A program made the translations under genes and the position numbers. Shown piece after piece: positions 5,545 through 13,108 of a stretch of 13,140 bases of DNA; the stretch's first letter is position 1; each line of letters begins with the position of its first letter. The notes beneath the pieces are model-generated. The model saw nothing but the letters and a program-made list of their open reading frames with translations, ran no database searches and was not told where the DNA came from. Location: positions 1 through 13,140 of the forward strand of contig CAYLPU010000121.1 in the NCBI GenBank assembly GCA_964385635.1, in the 5' to 3' direction. This DNA is from CAYLPU01 sp964385635. Its GTDB lineage: Bacteria > Chloroflexota > Anaerolineae > B4-G1.

Positions 5545-7830
5545 ATGGAACCCAGATACCTGCACATATTGGTGACAATCACCTTGATGGCTCTGGTTGG
5601 CTGTTCCGCGCCTGCGCCTCTCGTCATCACGCCCGTTCTGCCCACGCCCATCACGGTTCAGCCTACCGCGACCGGGGCCGCCTCTATCTCGCCACCAACC
5701 GACCCGTTTGCCCTCATCTCCCAGGAGAGCCTCTTCACCTCCCTGGAGGACCTGACCGCGATTCAGCCCTACTCCGGCTGGCGCAACTCCTCCAGCGAGG
5801 GGGAGGCCGAGGCGCTGGACTACGCCGCCGAGAGACTCGCTGCGTTCGAGTACCTGCAGGAATTGGGGCTGGAACTGGAACACCAGACTTTCCACGTCTT
5901 CCTGGGCACGGAACTGTGGGAGACCCGGCTCCACCTGACCGTGGATGGCCAGGAGGTGGAGGTGCCCGCCGACGGCCTGCGTGGTCCCCGCGACGAAATC
6001 GCCCAGGCGCTCCGCTTTGATGCGGACGGAGCGCTCAACGACGCGGAGCGAAACCCGGTGGTGGTAGAAGCACCGGTGGTGCTGGTTCGTTCCACCGAGG
6101 AGATCGACGCTCTGAGCCCGGCCAGCCTGGAGGGCAAGGTGGTGTTCATGGACTACGCCGCCATAGACCGCGCGCTGCTGGGCAAACAACAGGCCGTGAA
6201 GATCGCCACGGACCTGCTGTCCAAACAGCCGGCCGGGTTGGTACTGGTCACCCGCTTCTCCAATCGACGCGGTGAGAGCCACGGCTCTTTTGTCGGAGAC
6301 GTGAGCAGTCTCAACTGGGTGGAGACGAACTCGGCCCCCCCCACCCTGTACGTCCGCCTGGAAGACCTGGCCCCGGCCGGGATTGAGGGCTGGGACGACC
6401 TGGCGCGGATCGAAGCGGCCCGCCTCACCTGGGACGCCGATGTCTTCTCACCGGCCACATCGGGAAACCTGGTCGCCCGTATTCCTGGCGCAGACCCCTC
6501 AAAGGCAGTGATTCTGGGTGCGCACATTGACAGCCCCAACAACCCCGGCGCAATGGACGACGGCAGCGGTGTGGCTGTGTTGCTGGAAGTGGCCCGCGTG
6601 CTGGACGCGGCACAGGTACAGCCAGCGGTGGATCTCTACCTGGTCTGGTTCGGCAGCGAGGAACTGGGGCTCTACGGTTCTTATCACTTCGTCTCCACCC
6701 ACCAGGAGTTGCTCGACCGGACGCTGGCCATGTTGCAGATTGACTGCCTGACCCGCCCGCTGGACGGGATTGACGGCTACCTCAACCTGGTCACCTGGTC
6801 CTACGGCCGGTTGGGTGACGACCGGCTGACTTGGCCCGACTACCTGGCCCAGGCGGCAGACGAGCAGGGCGTGTGGACGTACCCTGTGAACTACTACGGA
6901 GTCGAGTCGGACAACACGGGCTTTGCTGGTTTCGACGTGCCCAACGCTAACCTGATCTATGTGGACTACCCGGAAATGGACAAAATTGGCGGTGTCCACT
7001 ACGGGGGTCACATCCACGACCCCTACGACACCGTAGAACTGGCACGGGAGGTGGGCGACGCGCTGGAACAGATGGCGCGGGTGGCGCTGGCCGCCGCCCT
7101 GGAGACCGGGCGGGATAACCCCGCCCTGCGTCTCGCTCCCCGGCCCGATCGCCGCGCCCTGTTCGTGGCCAGCCACACCGAGTCGGTGCACATGTCCCCC
7201 ACCACGTTCACCGACCTGGGGCTGGCCCTCGCCTGGGAAGGCTTCGACGTGGACCTGATCCCCTACGGCCAGACGGTGACCTCCGCCAACCTGGAGGACG
7301 CCGCTCTCGTGGTGGCCCTGCCAGTGCTGGACTACCCCAGCCCAGATGGGGACCCCGCGTTGTACGATGAGGCCTGGAGCCAGGAGGAGATCGCGGCGCT
7401 GGAGACATACGTGGCCAGGGGTGGGCTTTTGGTGCTGACGAACAGCGGTCGCCGCCTCAAGTACAACAACCGGCTGCTGGACCCCAACGAGGATTGGAGC
7501 GACGCTAACTCCCTGGCAACACGCTTCGGAATCACCTACCACAGCGGGACGCTGGCCGGCACCCAGGCCCTGACAGAGGGGGAGCACCCGCTGGTGGAGG
7601 GTGTGGCGATACTGGAACTGGCCGGGACCAACGGCGTGCCCTTCAGCCTGACCGAGGGACAGGTGCTGGCCCAGGCAGGTGGAGAGTTGGCCGTCGCACT
7701 GGTGAACTATGGCGAGGATGGGGGACAGGTGCTGGTCCTGTCCGACGTGGGAATGTTGGGCGCCGGCGAGGGTGAGCCGAGCAATCTTCCCTTTTGGCTG
7801 AACCTGGCCCGCTACGCCCGATCGCGATGA
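5545..7830 (+). CDS. M28-family zinc peptidase lipoprotein
   Basis: Secreted, membrane-anchored aminopeptidase-type metallopeptidase, 761 residues. The N-terminus is a lipoprotein signal peptide (hydrophobic core LHILVTITLMA, lipobox LVGC with C20), followed by a Pro/Thr-rich linker. A PA-like insert (~170-290) precedes the M28 catalytic domain. The two-zinc residues are all present: H327 (GAHIDS), D338 (MDDGSG), E372-E373 (FGSEELG), D400 (QIDCLT) and H491 (HIHDPYDT). The C-terminal ~225 residues (from about 535) look like a GATase/DUF4350-type alpha/beta domain of unknown role. The ATG at 5545 has a perfect GGAGGTG (5531-5537) 7 nt upstream. It sits 173 bp after the helicase, and its TGA overlaps a possible ATG of the nuclease gene. 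A peptidase on the outer face has no obvious link to DNA processing. Substrate unknown. Confidence 0.9.
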   Translation: MEPRYLHILVTITLMALVGCSAPAPLVITPVLPTPITVQPTATGAASISPPTDPFALISQESLFTSLEDLTAIQPYSGWRNSSSEGEAEALDYAAERLAAFEYLQELGLELEHQTFHVFLGTELWETRLHLTVDGQEVEVPADGLRGPRDEIAQALRFDADGALNDAERNPVVVEAPVVLVRSTEEIDALSPASLEGKVVFMDYAAIDRALLGKQQAVKIATDLLSKQPAGLVLVTRFSNRRGESHGSFVGDVSSLNWVETNSAPPTLYVRLEDLAPAGIEGWDDLARIEAARLTWDADVFSPATSGNLVARIPGADPSKAVILGAHIDSPNNPGAMDDGSGVAVLLEVARVLDAAQVQPAVDLYLVWFGSEELGLYGSYHFVSTHQELLDRTLAMLQIDCLTRPLDGIDGYLNLVTWSYGRLGDDRLTWPDYLAQAADEQGVWTYPVNYYGVESDNTGFAGFDVPNANLIYVDYPEMDKIGGVHYGGHIHDPYDTVELAREVGDALEQMARVALAAALETGRDNPALRLAPRPDRRALFVASHTESVHMSPTTFTDLGLALAWEGFDVDLIPYGQTVTSANLEDAALVVALPVLDYPSPDGDPALYDEAWSQEEIAALETYVARGGLLVLTNSGRRLKYNNRLLDPNEDWSDANSLATRFGITYHSGTLAGTQALTEGEHPLVEGVAILELAGTNGVPFSLTEGQVLAQAGGELAVALVNYGEDGGQVLVLSDVGMLGAGEGEPSNLPFWLNLARYARSR

Positions 7831-7841
7831 GAGACAGATCT

Positions 7842-8732
7842 ATGAAACTGCCAAACGACTTCCAATTCAGCCAGGGTAGTCTCCAGGACTACGTGGACTG
7901 CCCGCGACGCTTCCAACTGCGTTACGTGGAACGTGTGGCCTGGCCGGCCATCGAGGCGGAGCCTGCACTGGAGAACGAGCGTTATCTCCAGCAGGGAGCG
8001 GCGTTCCACCGATTGGTCCATCAACACGTGCTGGGCATGACGCCGGAGCGATTGTCGAGCGCGGTGACGGACGAAGACCTGCGCCGCTGGTGGCGCAACT
8101 ATCTGGAGAACGGCCCGGCCGACCTGCCGCCATCCCGCTACCCTGAGATCGCCCTGTCTGGGCCGGTGGGGCACGGTCGGGAGACCGGCCCCAGCACAGG
8201 TCGGGAGACCGGCCCCAGCACAGGTCGGCTGGTGGCAAAGTATGATCTCATCGGGGTAGACGCCGGGCGGCGGGCGGTGATCGTGGATTGGAAGACCTCC
8301 CGCAAACGGTCGCGACGGAAATGGCTGGCCGAGCGATTGCAGACCAAAGTGTACCCCTACCTGCTGGTCCGGGCCGGGTCTCATCTCAACGGGGGCCAGC
8401 CATTGGAGCCTGAACAGGTGGAGATGGTCTACTGGTTTGCGAACTTTCCGGGAGACCCTGAACACTTTTCGTACAACACAGCCCAGTTCGAGGCGGACGG
8501 TGTTTACCTGGCTTCGCTGATTGACGAAATCAAGAGGGAGATTGAGCGCCCGGAAGGCAAAGACCTCCCCCTCACCACCCAGGAGCGACGCTGCCGCTAT
8601 TGCGCCTACCGGTCCTTGTGCCGGCGAGGAGTCAGGGCAGGCCTGCTCGACGAGACAGAAGACGAGTGGGAACTAGACGACGACTTTGACATCTCTCTCG
8701 ACTTCGAGCAGATCGCAGAGATTGACTACTGA
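7842..8732 (+). CDS. Standalone PD-(D/E)XK Fe-S nuclease (RecB/Cas4/AddB-type)
   Basis: Predicted metal-dependent DNA nuclease, 296 residues. The active site reads D135 (AKYDLIG), D149-W-K151 (VIVDWKTS) and Q167-x3-Y171 (QTKVY), the signature of the RecB/Cas4 branch; H48 in AAFHRLVHQH fits the upstream conserved histidine. Four cysteines, C20 (DCPRRF) and C251, C254, C260 (CRYCAYRSLC), match the 4Fe-4S cluster that staples AddB and Cas4 nuclease domains. It corresponds to the AddB C-terminal domain missing from the AddB-like gene upstream. An acidic tail ends the protein. ATG 7842 gives the natural family N-terminus; ATG 7827 would add five residues and overlap the peptidase stop as ATGA. A 24-bp tandem repeat adds GRETGPST twice (residues ~112-129) just before the catalytic core. 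No cas genes are near, so Cas4 in the strict sense is unlikely. Confidence 0.88.
   Translation: MKLPNDFQFSQGSLQDYVDCPRRFQLRYVERVAWPAIEAEPALENERYLQQGAAFHRLVHQHVLGMTPERLSSAVTDEDLRRWWRNYLENGPADLPPSRYPEIALSGPVGHGRETGPSTGRETGPSTGRLVAKYDLIGVDAGRRAVIVDWKTSRKRSRRKWLAERLQTKVYPYLLVRAGSHLNGGQPLEPEQVEMVYWFANFPGDPEHFSYNTAQFEADGVYLASLIDEIKREIERPEGKDLPLTTQERRCRYCAYRSLCRRGVRAGLLDETEDEWELDDDFDISLDFEQIAEIDY
8175..8228 (+). repeat. 24-bp in-frame tandem repeat, 2.25 copies
   Basis: Two identical 24-bp units (8175-8198 and 8199-8222, starting GGTCGGGAGACCGGCC) are followed by a 6-bp partial copy. Each unit encodes GRETGPST. The unit contains the imperfect palindrome GGTC-GGGA-GACC. The exact identity of the copies suggests recent duplication. 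It lies in a predicted loop before the nuclease core and keeps the frame. Confidence 0.9.
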
Positions 8733-8734
8733 GG

Positions 8735-8756
8735 CGTGAAACGTGAAACGTGAAAC
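8735..8756. repeat. CGTGAAA tandem repeat, three copies
   Basis: Three perfect abutting copies of CGTGAAA (8735-8741, 8742-8748, 8749-8755) begin two bases after the nuclease stop codon and run into the left inverted repeat of the next element. Too few and too short to call iterons; probably part of the same repeat cluster. Confidence 0.7.
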
Positions 8757-8757
8757 G

Positions 8758-8957
8758 TTTACACAGAGTCACGCAGAGGAGACACAGAGATGCACAGAGA
8801 GTACAAGAGGTGAAAGGCAGTATGAACAACCGTGCTGAGTTAAACGAGTTGACAGGGCAGATCATCGGCGCAGCCATTGAGGTGCATCGTCATTATAGGA
8901 ATTCTTTTCGTTTCTCTCTGTGAAACTCTGTGTCTCCTCTGTGTAGCTCTGTGTAAA
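8758..8957. repeat. 44-bp imperfect inverted repeats (8758-8801 and 8914-8957)
   Basis: The left arm (starting TTTACACAGAG and containing CAGAGGAGACACAGAG) and the reverse complement of the right arm agree at 39 of 44 positions, with no gaps. They bracket the 33-codon GxxExxY remnant, leaving 112 bp between them. CACAGAG-rich repeats of this sort are, as I recall, typical neighbours of GxxExxY genes in many environmental genomes. The structure looks like a repeat-associated unit that was internally deleted. Confidence 0.85.
8822..8923 (+). pseudogene. Truncated GxxExxY-family gene remnant
   Basis: A 33-codon ORF with a good ribosome site (AGAGGTGAAAGG, about 4-5 nt before the ATG) begins MNNRAELNELTGQIIGAAIE and continues VHRHYR. 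This is the conserved N-terminus of GxxExxY proteins (PD-(D/E)XK-like, function uncertain), normally about 120-140 residues. After HRHY, where the family continues with GPGLLES, the reading runs into the right CACAGAG-type inverted repeat and stops. More than two thirds of the gene, including the GxxExxY motif itself, is missing. It is most likely a deletion derivative; expression as a peptide is possible but unsupported. Confidence 0.75.
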
Positions 8958-9003
8958 AACATGAAACGCGATTTATGTTCAGACAGACGGACGGATAGAT
9001 ACA

Positions 9004-11370
9004 GTGAAAGAGTGGCTTGATCCTCAGCCCATAGAAGTGACCGAAGAACTACAAACCGCCATCGGCGGGCATCCGCTGGTGGCGCAGACCCTGGCCCGGC
9101 GGGGATTCACTGAGGTCGAACCGGCCAGAGCCTTCCTTGACCCAGACTGCTACCGGCCCGCCCCGCCGACCGATCTCCCGGACGTGACCAGGGCGGCTGA
9201 GCGACTGGAGAAGGCCATCCAGCAGGGAGAGACGATCTGCGTCTGGGGCGACTTTGACGCGGACGGGCAGACGGCGACGACCATCCTGGTCTCCACGCTG
9301 AGGGACCTGGCAGTCCGGCAGGACTCACCGCAGAGGGCGGTCGTCCAATACCACATTCCTCACCGCCGGCGGGAGTCCCACGGCGTCAACCTCCCTGTGC
9401 TGAAGCGGCTCATCGCGGAGGGGGTGCGTCTCGTGTTGACGTGTGACACCGGCGTCACCGGACACGAGCCCATCACCTATGCCCAGGCGCAGGGCGTGGA
9501 CGTGATCATCACTGATCATCACGACCTGCCGCCCAGTCTGCCCGACGCCCACGCGGTGGTGAACCCCAAGATGCTCCCGGACGCGCATCCCCTGCGCGAA
9601 CTGCCGGGGGTGGGGGTCGCCTACAAACTGGCGCAGGCGCTGTACGACCGGGCCGGCCGGCCGGAGGACGCGGCACAGTACCTCGACCTGGTGGCCCTGG
9701 GGATTGTGACCGATGTGGCGGTGCAGACCAGGGACACGCGTTACCTGCTCCAGCGGGGGCTCGAGGCGCTGCGGCGCACCGAACGTCTCGGCCTCCAGGT
9801 GATGATGGAGAGCGCCGAACTGAACCCCGATTGGCTCACGGAGGAGCACATCGGCTTCGTCCTGGGCCCCCGTCTCAACAGTCTGGGGCGACTGGCCGAC
9901 GCCAACGTCGCCGTCGAGTTTCTGACGACCGATGACCTGGCCCGCGCCCGCATCCTGGCCACCGAGATGGAGGGGTTGAACGCTCGCCGCAGGCTGCTGT
10001 GCGATCAGGTGGCCCAGGCGGCCGAGGCGCAGATTGAACGAGACCCCTCGCTGCTGGAGTACGGCGCGCTGGTGCTCAGCCACCCGTCCTGGCCGCCCGG
10101 GGTCGTCGGCATCGTGGCTAGTCGCCTGGCCAAGCGGTACGGCCAGCCGGCCATCCTCATCGCCATCCCGCCCGGCGAACTGGGCCGGGGGTCAGCCCGC
10201 TCCATCCCGGGGTGCAACATCTCGGCCGCGATAGCCGCCCACGGGGAGATGCTGGACAGATTCGGCGGCCATCCGATGGCGGCCGGGCTGACCATTGATC
10301 CGGAGCGGATCCCCGAGTTCCGTCGCGCCTTGTCACGCACCGTCCTGGAGATGCTCGGACAGGTGGAGGAGAAAGCCACCCTCCAGATAGACGGTATCCT
10401 GCCACTGGCCGACCTGTCCCTCGATCTGGTGGAGGAGTTGGATCGACTGGCCCCTTTCGGGCCGGGCAACCCGCCGCTGACGCTGGTCAGCAGGGGGCTT
10501 TCGTTGACAGGCCACGCCACCGTAGGTCGCAGCGGAGAGCACCTTCAATTGATCGTGGAGGACGAGGGGGGCACGGCGCAGAAGGTGATTTGGTGGCAGG
10601 GGGCCGGGTCACCGCTGCCGCAGGGCCGGTTTGACCTGGCCTACGTCGTGCGGGCCAGAGACTACCGGGGCCAGCGGGACGTGCAGGTGGAGTGGGTAGA
10701 TGCTCGCCCGATTGAAGCGGTTGCCGTCCCACTTCATCCAGAGCCACCAGCCGTCGAAGTGGTGGACCACAGGCAGGAACCCAATCCCCGAAGGTTACTA
10801 GAACATCTACAAGCGCAGGAAGACGTACAGGTATGGAGCGAGGCCGGGGCCAGGGCGGAGGTAGCGGGCCAGGACCGGTACGAACTGAGCCCATCAAAGG
10901 GACTGGTCGTGTGGACCACGCCTCCCGGCCCTGGTGAGTTGCAAGCCGTGCTGGAGAAGGTCGCCCCGGAGACGGTCTATCTCTTTGGGATAGACCCCGG
11001 CATGGACCATCTCAAGAAGTTCCTGGAACGTTTGGCCGGTCTGACCAAACACGCGCTGAGTTCAAAACAAGGTTGGGTCAATATCTCGACCCTGGCGACG
11101 GCGACCGCGCAGCGGGAACCGACCGTGCGGGCAGGGTTAGCCTGGCTCGTAGCCCGTGGTGACCTTGCGGTGCTTGGTGAAGAGAGCGACGTAGGGGCAC
11201 GGCTTGTCCATACCCACCTTGTCCGTGCCCACGAGGTACGTCTGGCTGCTGGCAACCAAACGGCCAGCGATGACCTGTCTCGAGTCACTGCCCAACTGAG
11301 GGCATTGCTGGAAGAGACGGCAGCCTACCGCGCGCACTTTGCCCGGGCTGGCAAGGAGACATTGATATAG
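9004..11370 (+). CDS. recJ: RecJ-type single-stranded DNA exonuclease
   Basis: Predicted 5'-3' ssDNA-specific exonuclease, 788 residues. DHH-domain metal ligands are in place: D83, D85, D87 (GDFDADGQTATT), D148 (TCDTGVTG) and D171-H172-H173 (ITDHHDLP). The DHHA1 half has GIVASRLAKRYGQPAI, GSARSIPG and FGGHPMAAG (H423), followed by an OB-like segment (~490-580). The last ~200 residues go beyond the ~577-residue E. coli enzyme; long C-terminal extensions are known in Bacillus-type RecJ. Residues ~690-735 look like a winged helix. A 15-bp tandem repeat adds LVHTHLVRAH at 734-743. The start is GTG 9004: the frame is open upstream only to a TGA at 8962, with no ATG, GTG or TTG in between. The ribosome site is weak. 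It lies 271 bp after the nuclease gene, beyond the repeat cluster. Either the housekeeping recJ or a dedicated paralogue of the resection cluster. Confidence 0.92.
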   Translation: MKEWLDPQPIEVTEELQTAIGGHPLVAQTLARRGFTEVEPARAFLDPDCYRPAPPTDLPDVTRAAERLEKAIQQGETICVWGDFDADGQTATTILVSTLRDLAVRQDSPQRAVVQYHIPHRRRESHGVNLPVLKRLIAEGVRLVLTCDTGVTGHEPITYAQAQGVDVIITDHHDLPPSLPDAHAVVNPKMLPDAHPLRELPGVGVAYKLAQALYDRAGRPEDAAQYLDLVALGIVTDVAVQTRDTRYLLQRGLEALRRTERLGLQVMMESAELNPDWLTEEHIGFVLGPRLNSLGRLADANVAVEFLTTDDLARARILATEMEGLNARRRLLCDQVAQAAEAQIERDPSLLEYGALVLSHPSWPPGVVGIVASRLAKRYGQPAILIAIPPGELGRGSARSIPGCNISAAIAAHGEMLDRFGGHPMAAGLTIDPERIPEFRRALSRTVLEMLGQVEEKATLQIDGILPLADLSLDLVEELDRLAPFGPGNPPLTLVSRGLSLTGHATVGRSGEHLQLIVEDEGGTAQKVIWWQGAGSPLPQGRFDLAYVVRARDYRGQRDVQVEWVDARPIEAVAVPLHPEPPAVEVVDHRQEPNPRRLLEHLQAQEDVQVWSEAGARAEVAGQDRYELSPSKGLVVWTTPPGPGELQAVLEKVAPETVYLFGIDPGMDHLKKFLERLAGLTKHALSSKQGWVNISTLATATAQREPTVRAGLAWLVARGDLAVLGEESDVGARLVHTHLVRAHEVRLAAGNQTASDDLSRVTAQLRALLEETAAYRAHFARAGKETLI
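11191..11232 (+). repeat. 15-bp tandem repeat within a hairpin in recJ
   Basis: CTTGTCCATACCCAC (11203-11217) and CTTGTCCGTGCCCAC (11218-11232) abut and match at 13 of 15 bases, coding LVHTH and LVRAH. In addition GGGCACGG (11195-11202) pairs exactly with CCGTGCCC (11223-11230) over a 20-nt loop. The reverse complement resembles a GGCACGG...CCGTGCCCC repeat that I recall from Chloroflexota intergenic regions. It is probably a repeat captured in the non-catalytic C-terminal extension. Confidence 0.6.
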
Positions 11371-11390
11371 TCCCGACATGTGTGTGTCTC

Positions 11391-12935
11391 TCACTCCACA
11401 TCGTGCAAGCGGCGGTAAATAGGCGACAGCGCCTCGTACACGGCCCGGTACTCCCGGTAGAGCGCATCGTAGCGGGGCTGTTTTGCTTCGCTGGGCTTGA
11501 CAGTATGGCTGATTTCAATCAGCTCGTCAATCGCCTCCATATTTGGATAAATGCCCATGCCCACAGCCACTGTCAGCGCCGCGCCCATTGCCCCGGCCTC
11601 CAGCGGGTGGGCTACAACCTGCAACTTACGCCCGGTCACATCGCTGATAATCTGCGTCCAGGTTGGGCTGGTACTGCCGCCGCCGATGGCGTTCATGAGA
11701 CCAATCGATAGCCCCAGCCGCTCCAGTGCCTCGCAAATCCAGCGGATGTGGAAAGCCACGCCCTCCATGACGGCCCGGGCCAGGTGCCCCTTGGTGTGCC
11801 CCAGCGAAAGGCCGACAAAGGCTCCACGTGCGTAGTGGTCGAGCACGGGGGCCCGTTCGCCCGAAAGCCAGGGGGCGAAAATCAACCTGTCTGCCCCCGG
11901 CCCGATCTGCTCGGCCATGCGGCTGAGCAGATCATAAGTAGAGATGCCCTCTTTGGCGGCTTGTTTGGCTTCGGTCTGGCAGAAGCCGTCACGGAACCAC
12001 ATCAGCGCCCCGCCGCCGGTTTCCATCTCGCCGGCGATAATCCACTTGTCAGGGTCAATGTGGTTCAGGCCCCAGAAAGGCTTTTCGGGGTCGTTGATAA
12101 AGCGGCTGCTGGAAAGCCCCACCCAGGTGGCGGTGCCCACGCAAAGGTGGGCCTTGCCATCGGCATTAGCCCCGGAGCCGGATTGGGCCACGGCCACGTC
12201 GCCCGCGCAAACCACCACCGGCGTGCCGGGCAGCAGCCCCGTGACTTTGGCCGCCTCCTCTGTCACCTCGCCGATGACCTCGGTGCAGGGATAAGCCGGG
12301 GGCAGTTTCTCCGTAGGGATGCCAAGCGCGCGGCAGGCCTCCTCCGACCAGGTTCTCTCGTTCGGGTCGAAGAGGAAATACACCGAAGCCCCGTGCCAGT
12401 CAGTGGCAATCTTCCCGGTGAGCCGGTAAATGATGTACTCTTTACAGTCCAAGAGCCATGCCGTCCGCTCCCAGAGTTCGGGGCGCTCCTCCTCGAGCCA
12501 GAGAATTTTGGGGATGATGTCCTTGGCCGTAGGGATGTTGCCCGTGTGCTCAAAAAGCAGGGCGGGCATCTTCCCACCGTTGCCCTCCAGAACCCGGTCG
12601 GCCTGCTCGACGGTGCGCACGTCCAGCCAGCTAATCATCGGCATCAGGGGCCGCACGTTCTCGTCCACCGGCAGCAGGTTGAACATCTGCGCCGAAATGC
12701 CCACTCCCAGAATCTGGGCCGGGTCCACCCCTGCTTCTTCAATAACCAGCCTGGTGGTGCTGACGACGGCCTGCCATAGTTCCTCTGGATCCTGCTCGAC
12801 CCACCGGGGGCGGGGGTACTGCAAGCCGTAGGGCTTGTACGAGGAGTGAATAATCCGCCCGCGCAAATCTGTCAGCACGGCCTTATCGCCGCCGGTGCCC
12901 GTGTCGTGGGCCACGATGTATCGCTTTTCCGTCAT
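11391..12935 (-). CDS. FGGY-family carbohydrate kinase (xylulokinase-like)
   Basis: ATP-dependent sugar kinase, 514 residues, full length for the family. The N-terminal phosphate loop is DTGTGGDKA (11-19), the catalytic Asp is D246 in VCAGDVAVA, the second phosphate motif is CVGTATWVG (265-273), and the adenosine region is AIGGGSTSPTWTQIISDVTG with a following EAGAMGAAL. The WxEQDP segment (45-50) and SGERAPVLD (358-366) are xylulokinase-like, but the sugar cannot be fixed: the substrate loop around 79-105 (ISAQMFNLLP, ISWLDVR) differs from the QMHG and W-D-R pattern of E. coli XylB. The family glycine after the first loop is replaced by GGDK where GTSSxK/R is usual. It converges on recJ with a 20-bp gap and has its own promoter, so it is functionally separate. 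No neighbouring transporter or isomerase is in view. Confidence 0.9.
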   Translation of the reverse strand: MTEKRYIVAHDTGTGGDKAVLTDLRGRIIHSSYKPYGLQYPRPRWVEQDPEELWQAVVSTTRLVIEEAGVDPAQILGVGISAQMFNLLPVDENVRPLMPMISWLDVRTVEQADRVLEGNGGKMPALLFEHTGNIPTAKDIIPKILWLEEERPELWERTAWLLDCKEYIIYRLTGKIATDWHGASVYFLFDPNERTWSEEACRALGIPTEKLPPAYPCTEVIGEVTEEAAKVTGLLPGTPVVVCAGDVAVAQSGSGANADGKAHLCVGTATWVGLSSSRFINDPEKPFWGLNHIDPDKWIIAGEMETGGGALMWFRDGFCQTEAKQAAKEGISTYDLLSRMAEQIGPGADRLIFAPWLSGERAPVLDHYARGAFVGLSLGHTKGHLARAVMEGVAFHIRWICEALERLGLSIGLMNAIGGGSTSPTWTQIISDVTGRKLQVVAHPLEAGAMGAALTVAVGMGIYPNMEAIDELIEISHTVKPSEAKQPRYDALYREYRAVYEALSPIYRRLHDVE

Positions 12936-13047
12936 GGGTCTCGCTTTCTTGACCTTCCAACAACATCACAAGTGGGTCGAATGAGAGATGCCCTTGGAGC
13001 GCATGGCCTGGGTATCCAATATTCTCCCGCCGGTCCTCATTGTGTGC

Positions 13048-13076
13048 ATAGTAGCCCTAAAGACATCATTTGTCAA
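13048..13076 (-). promoter_or_regulatory. Sigma-70-like promoter of the FGGY kinase
   Basis: On the minus strand a perfect TTGACA (13076-13071) is separated by 17 nt from TACTAT (13053-13048, 4 of 6 matches to TATAAT). The transcript would begin near 13041, leaving a leader of about 105 nt before the kinase ATG at 12935. I saw no clear sugar-responsive operator in the leader. The ribosome site before the ATG is weak. Confidence 0.65.
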
Positions 13077-13108
13077 GAGGGATAAGGCAGTGCCGCAAAA
13101 GTCGCCCT

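Noticed and set aside
6499..7587. 362-codon minus-strand frame
   Set aside because: Shadow of the M28 peptidase, which has every catalytic residue.
8175..8228. CRISPR-like array
   Set aside because: Units abut with no spacers, only 2.25 copies, and they lie in frame within a gene.
7842..8732. CRISPR-associated Cas4
   Set aside because: Fold and cysteines agree, but no cas genes or array are present and the context fits an AddB-type nuclease better.
8735..8756. Iterons of a replication origin
   Set aside because: Only three 7-bp copies, no DnaA boxes, AT-rich unwinding region or rep gene nearby.
11748..12779. 343-codon open frame on the plus strand
   Set aside because: Antisense to the well-supported FGGY kinase; Pro/Gly/Arg-rich translation without domains.
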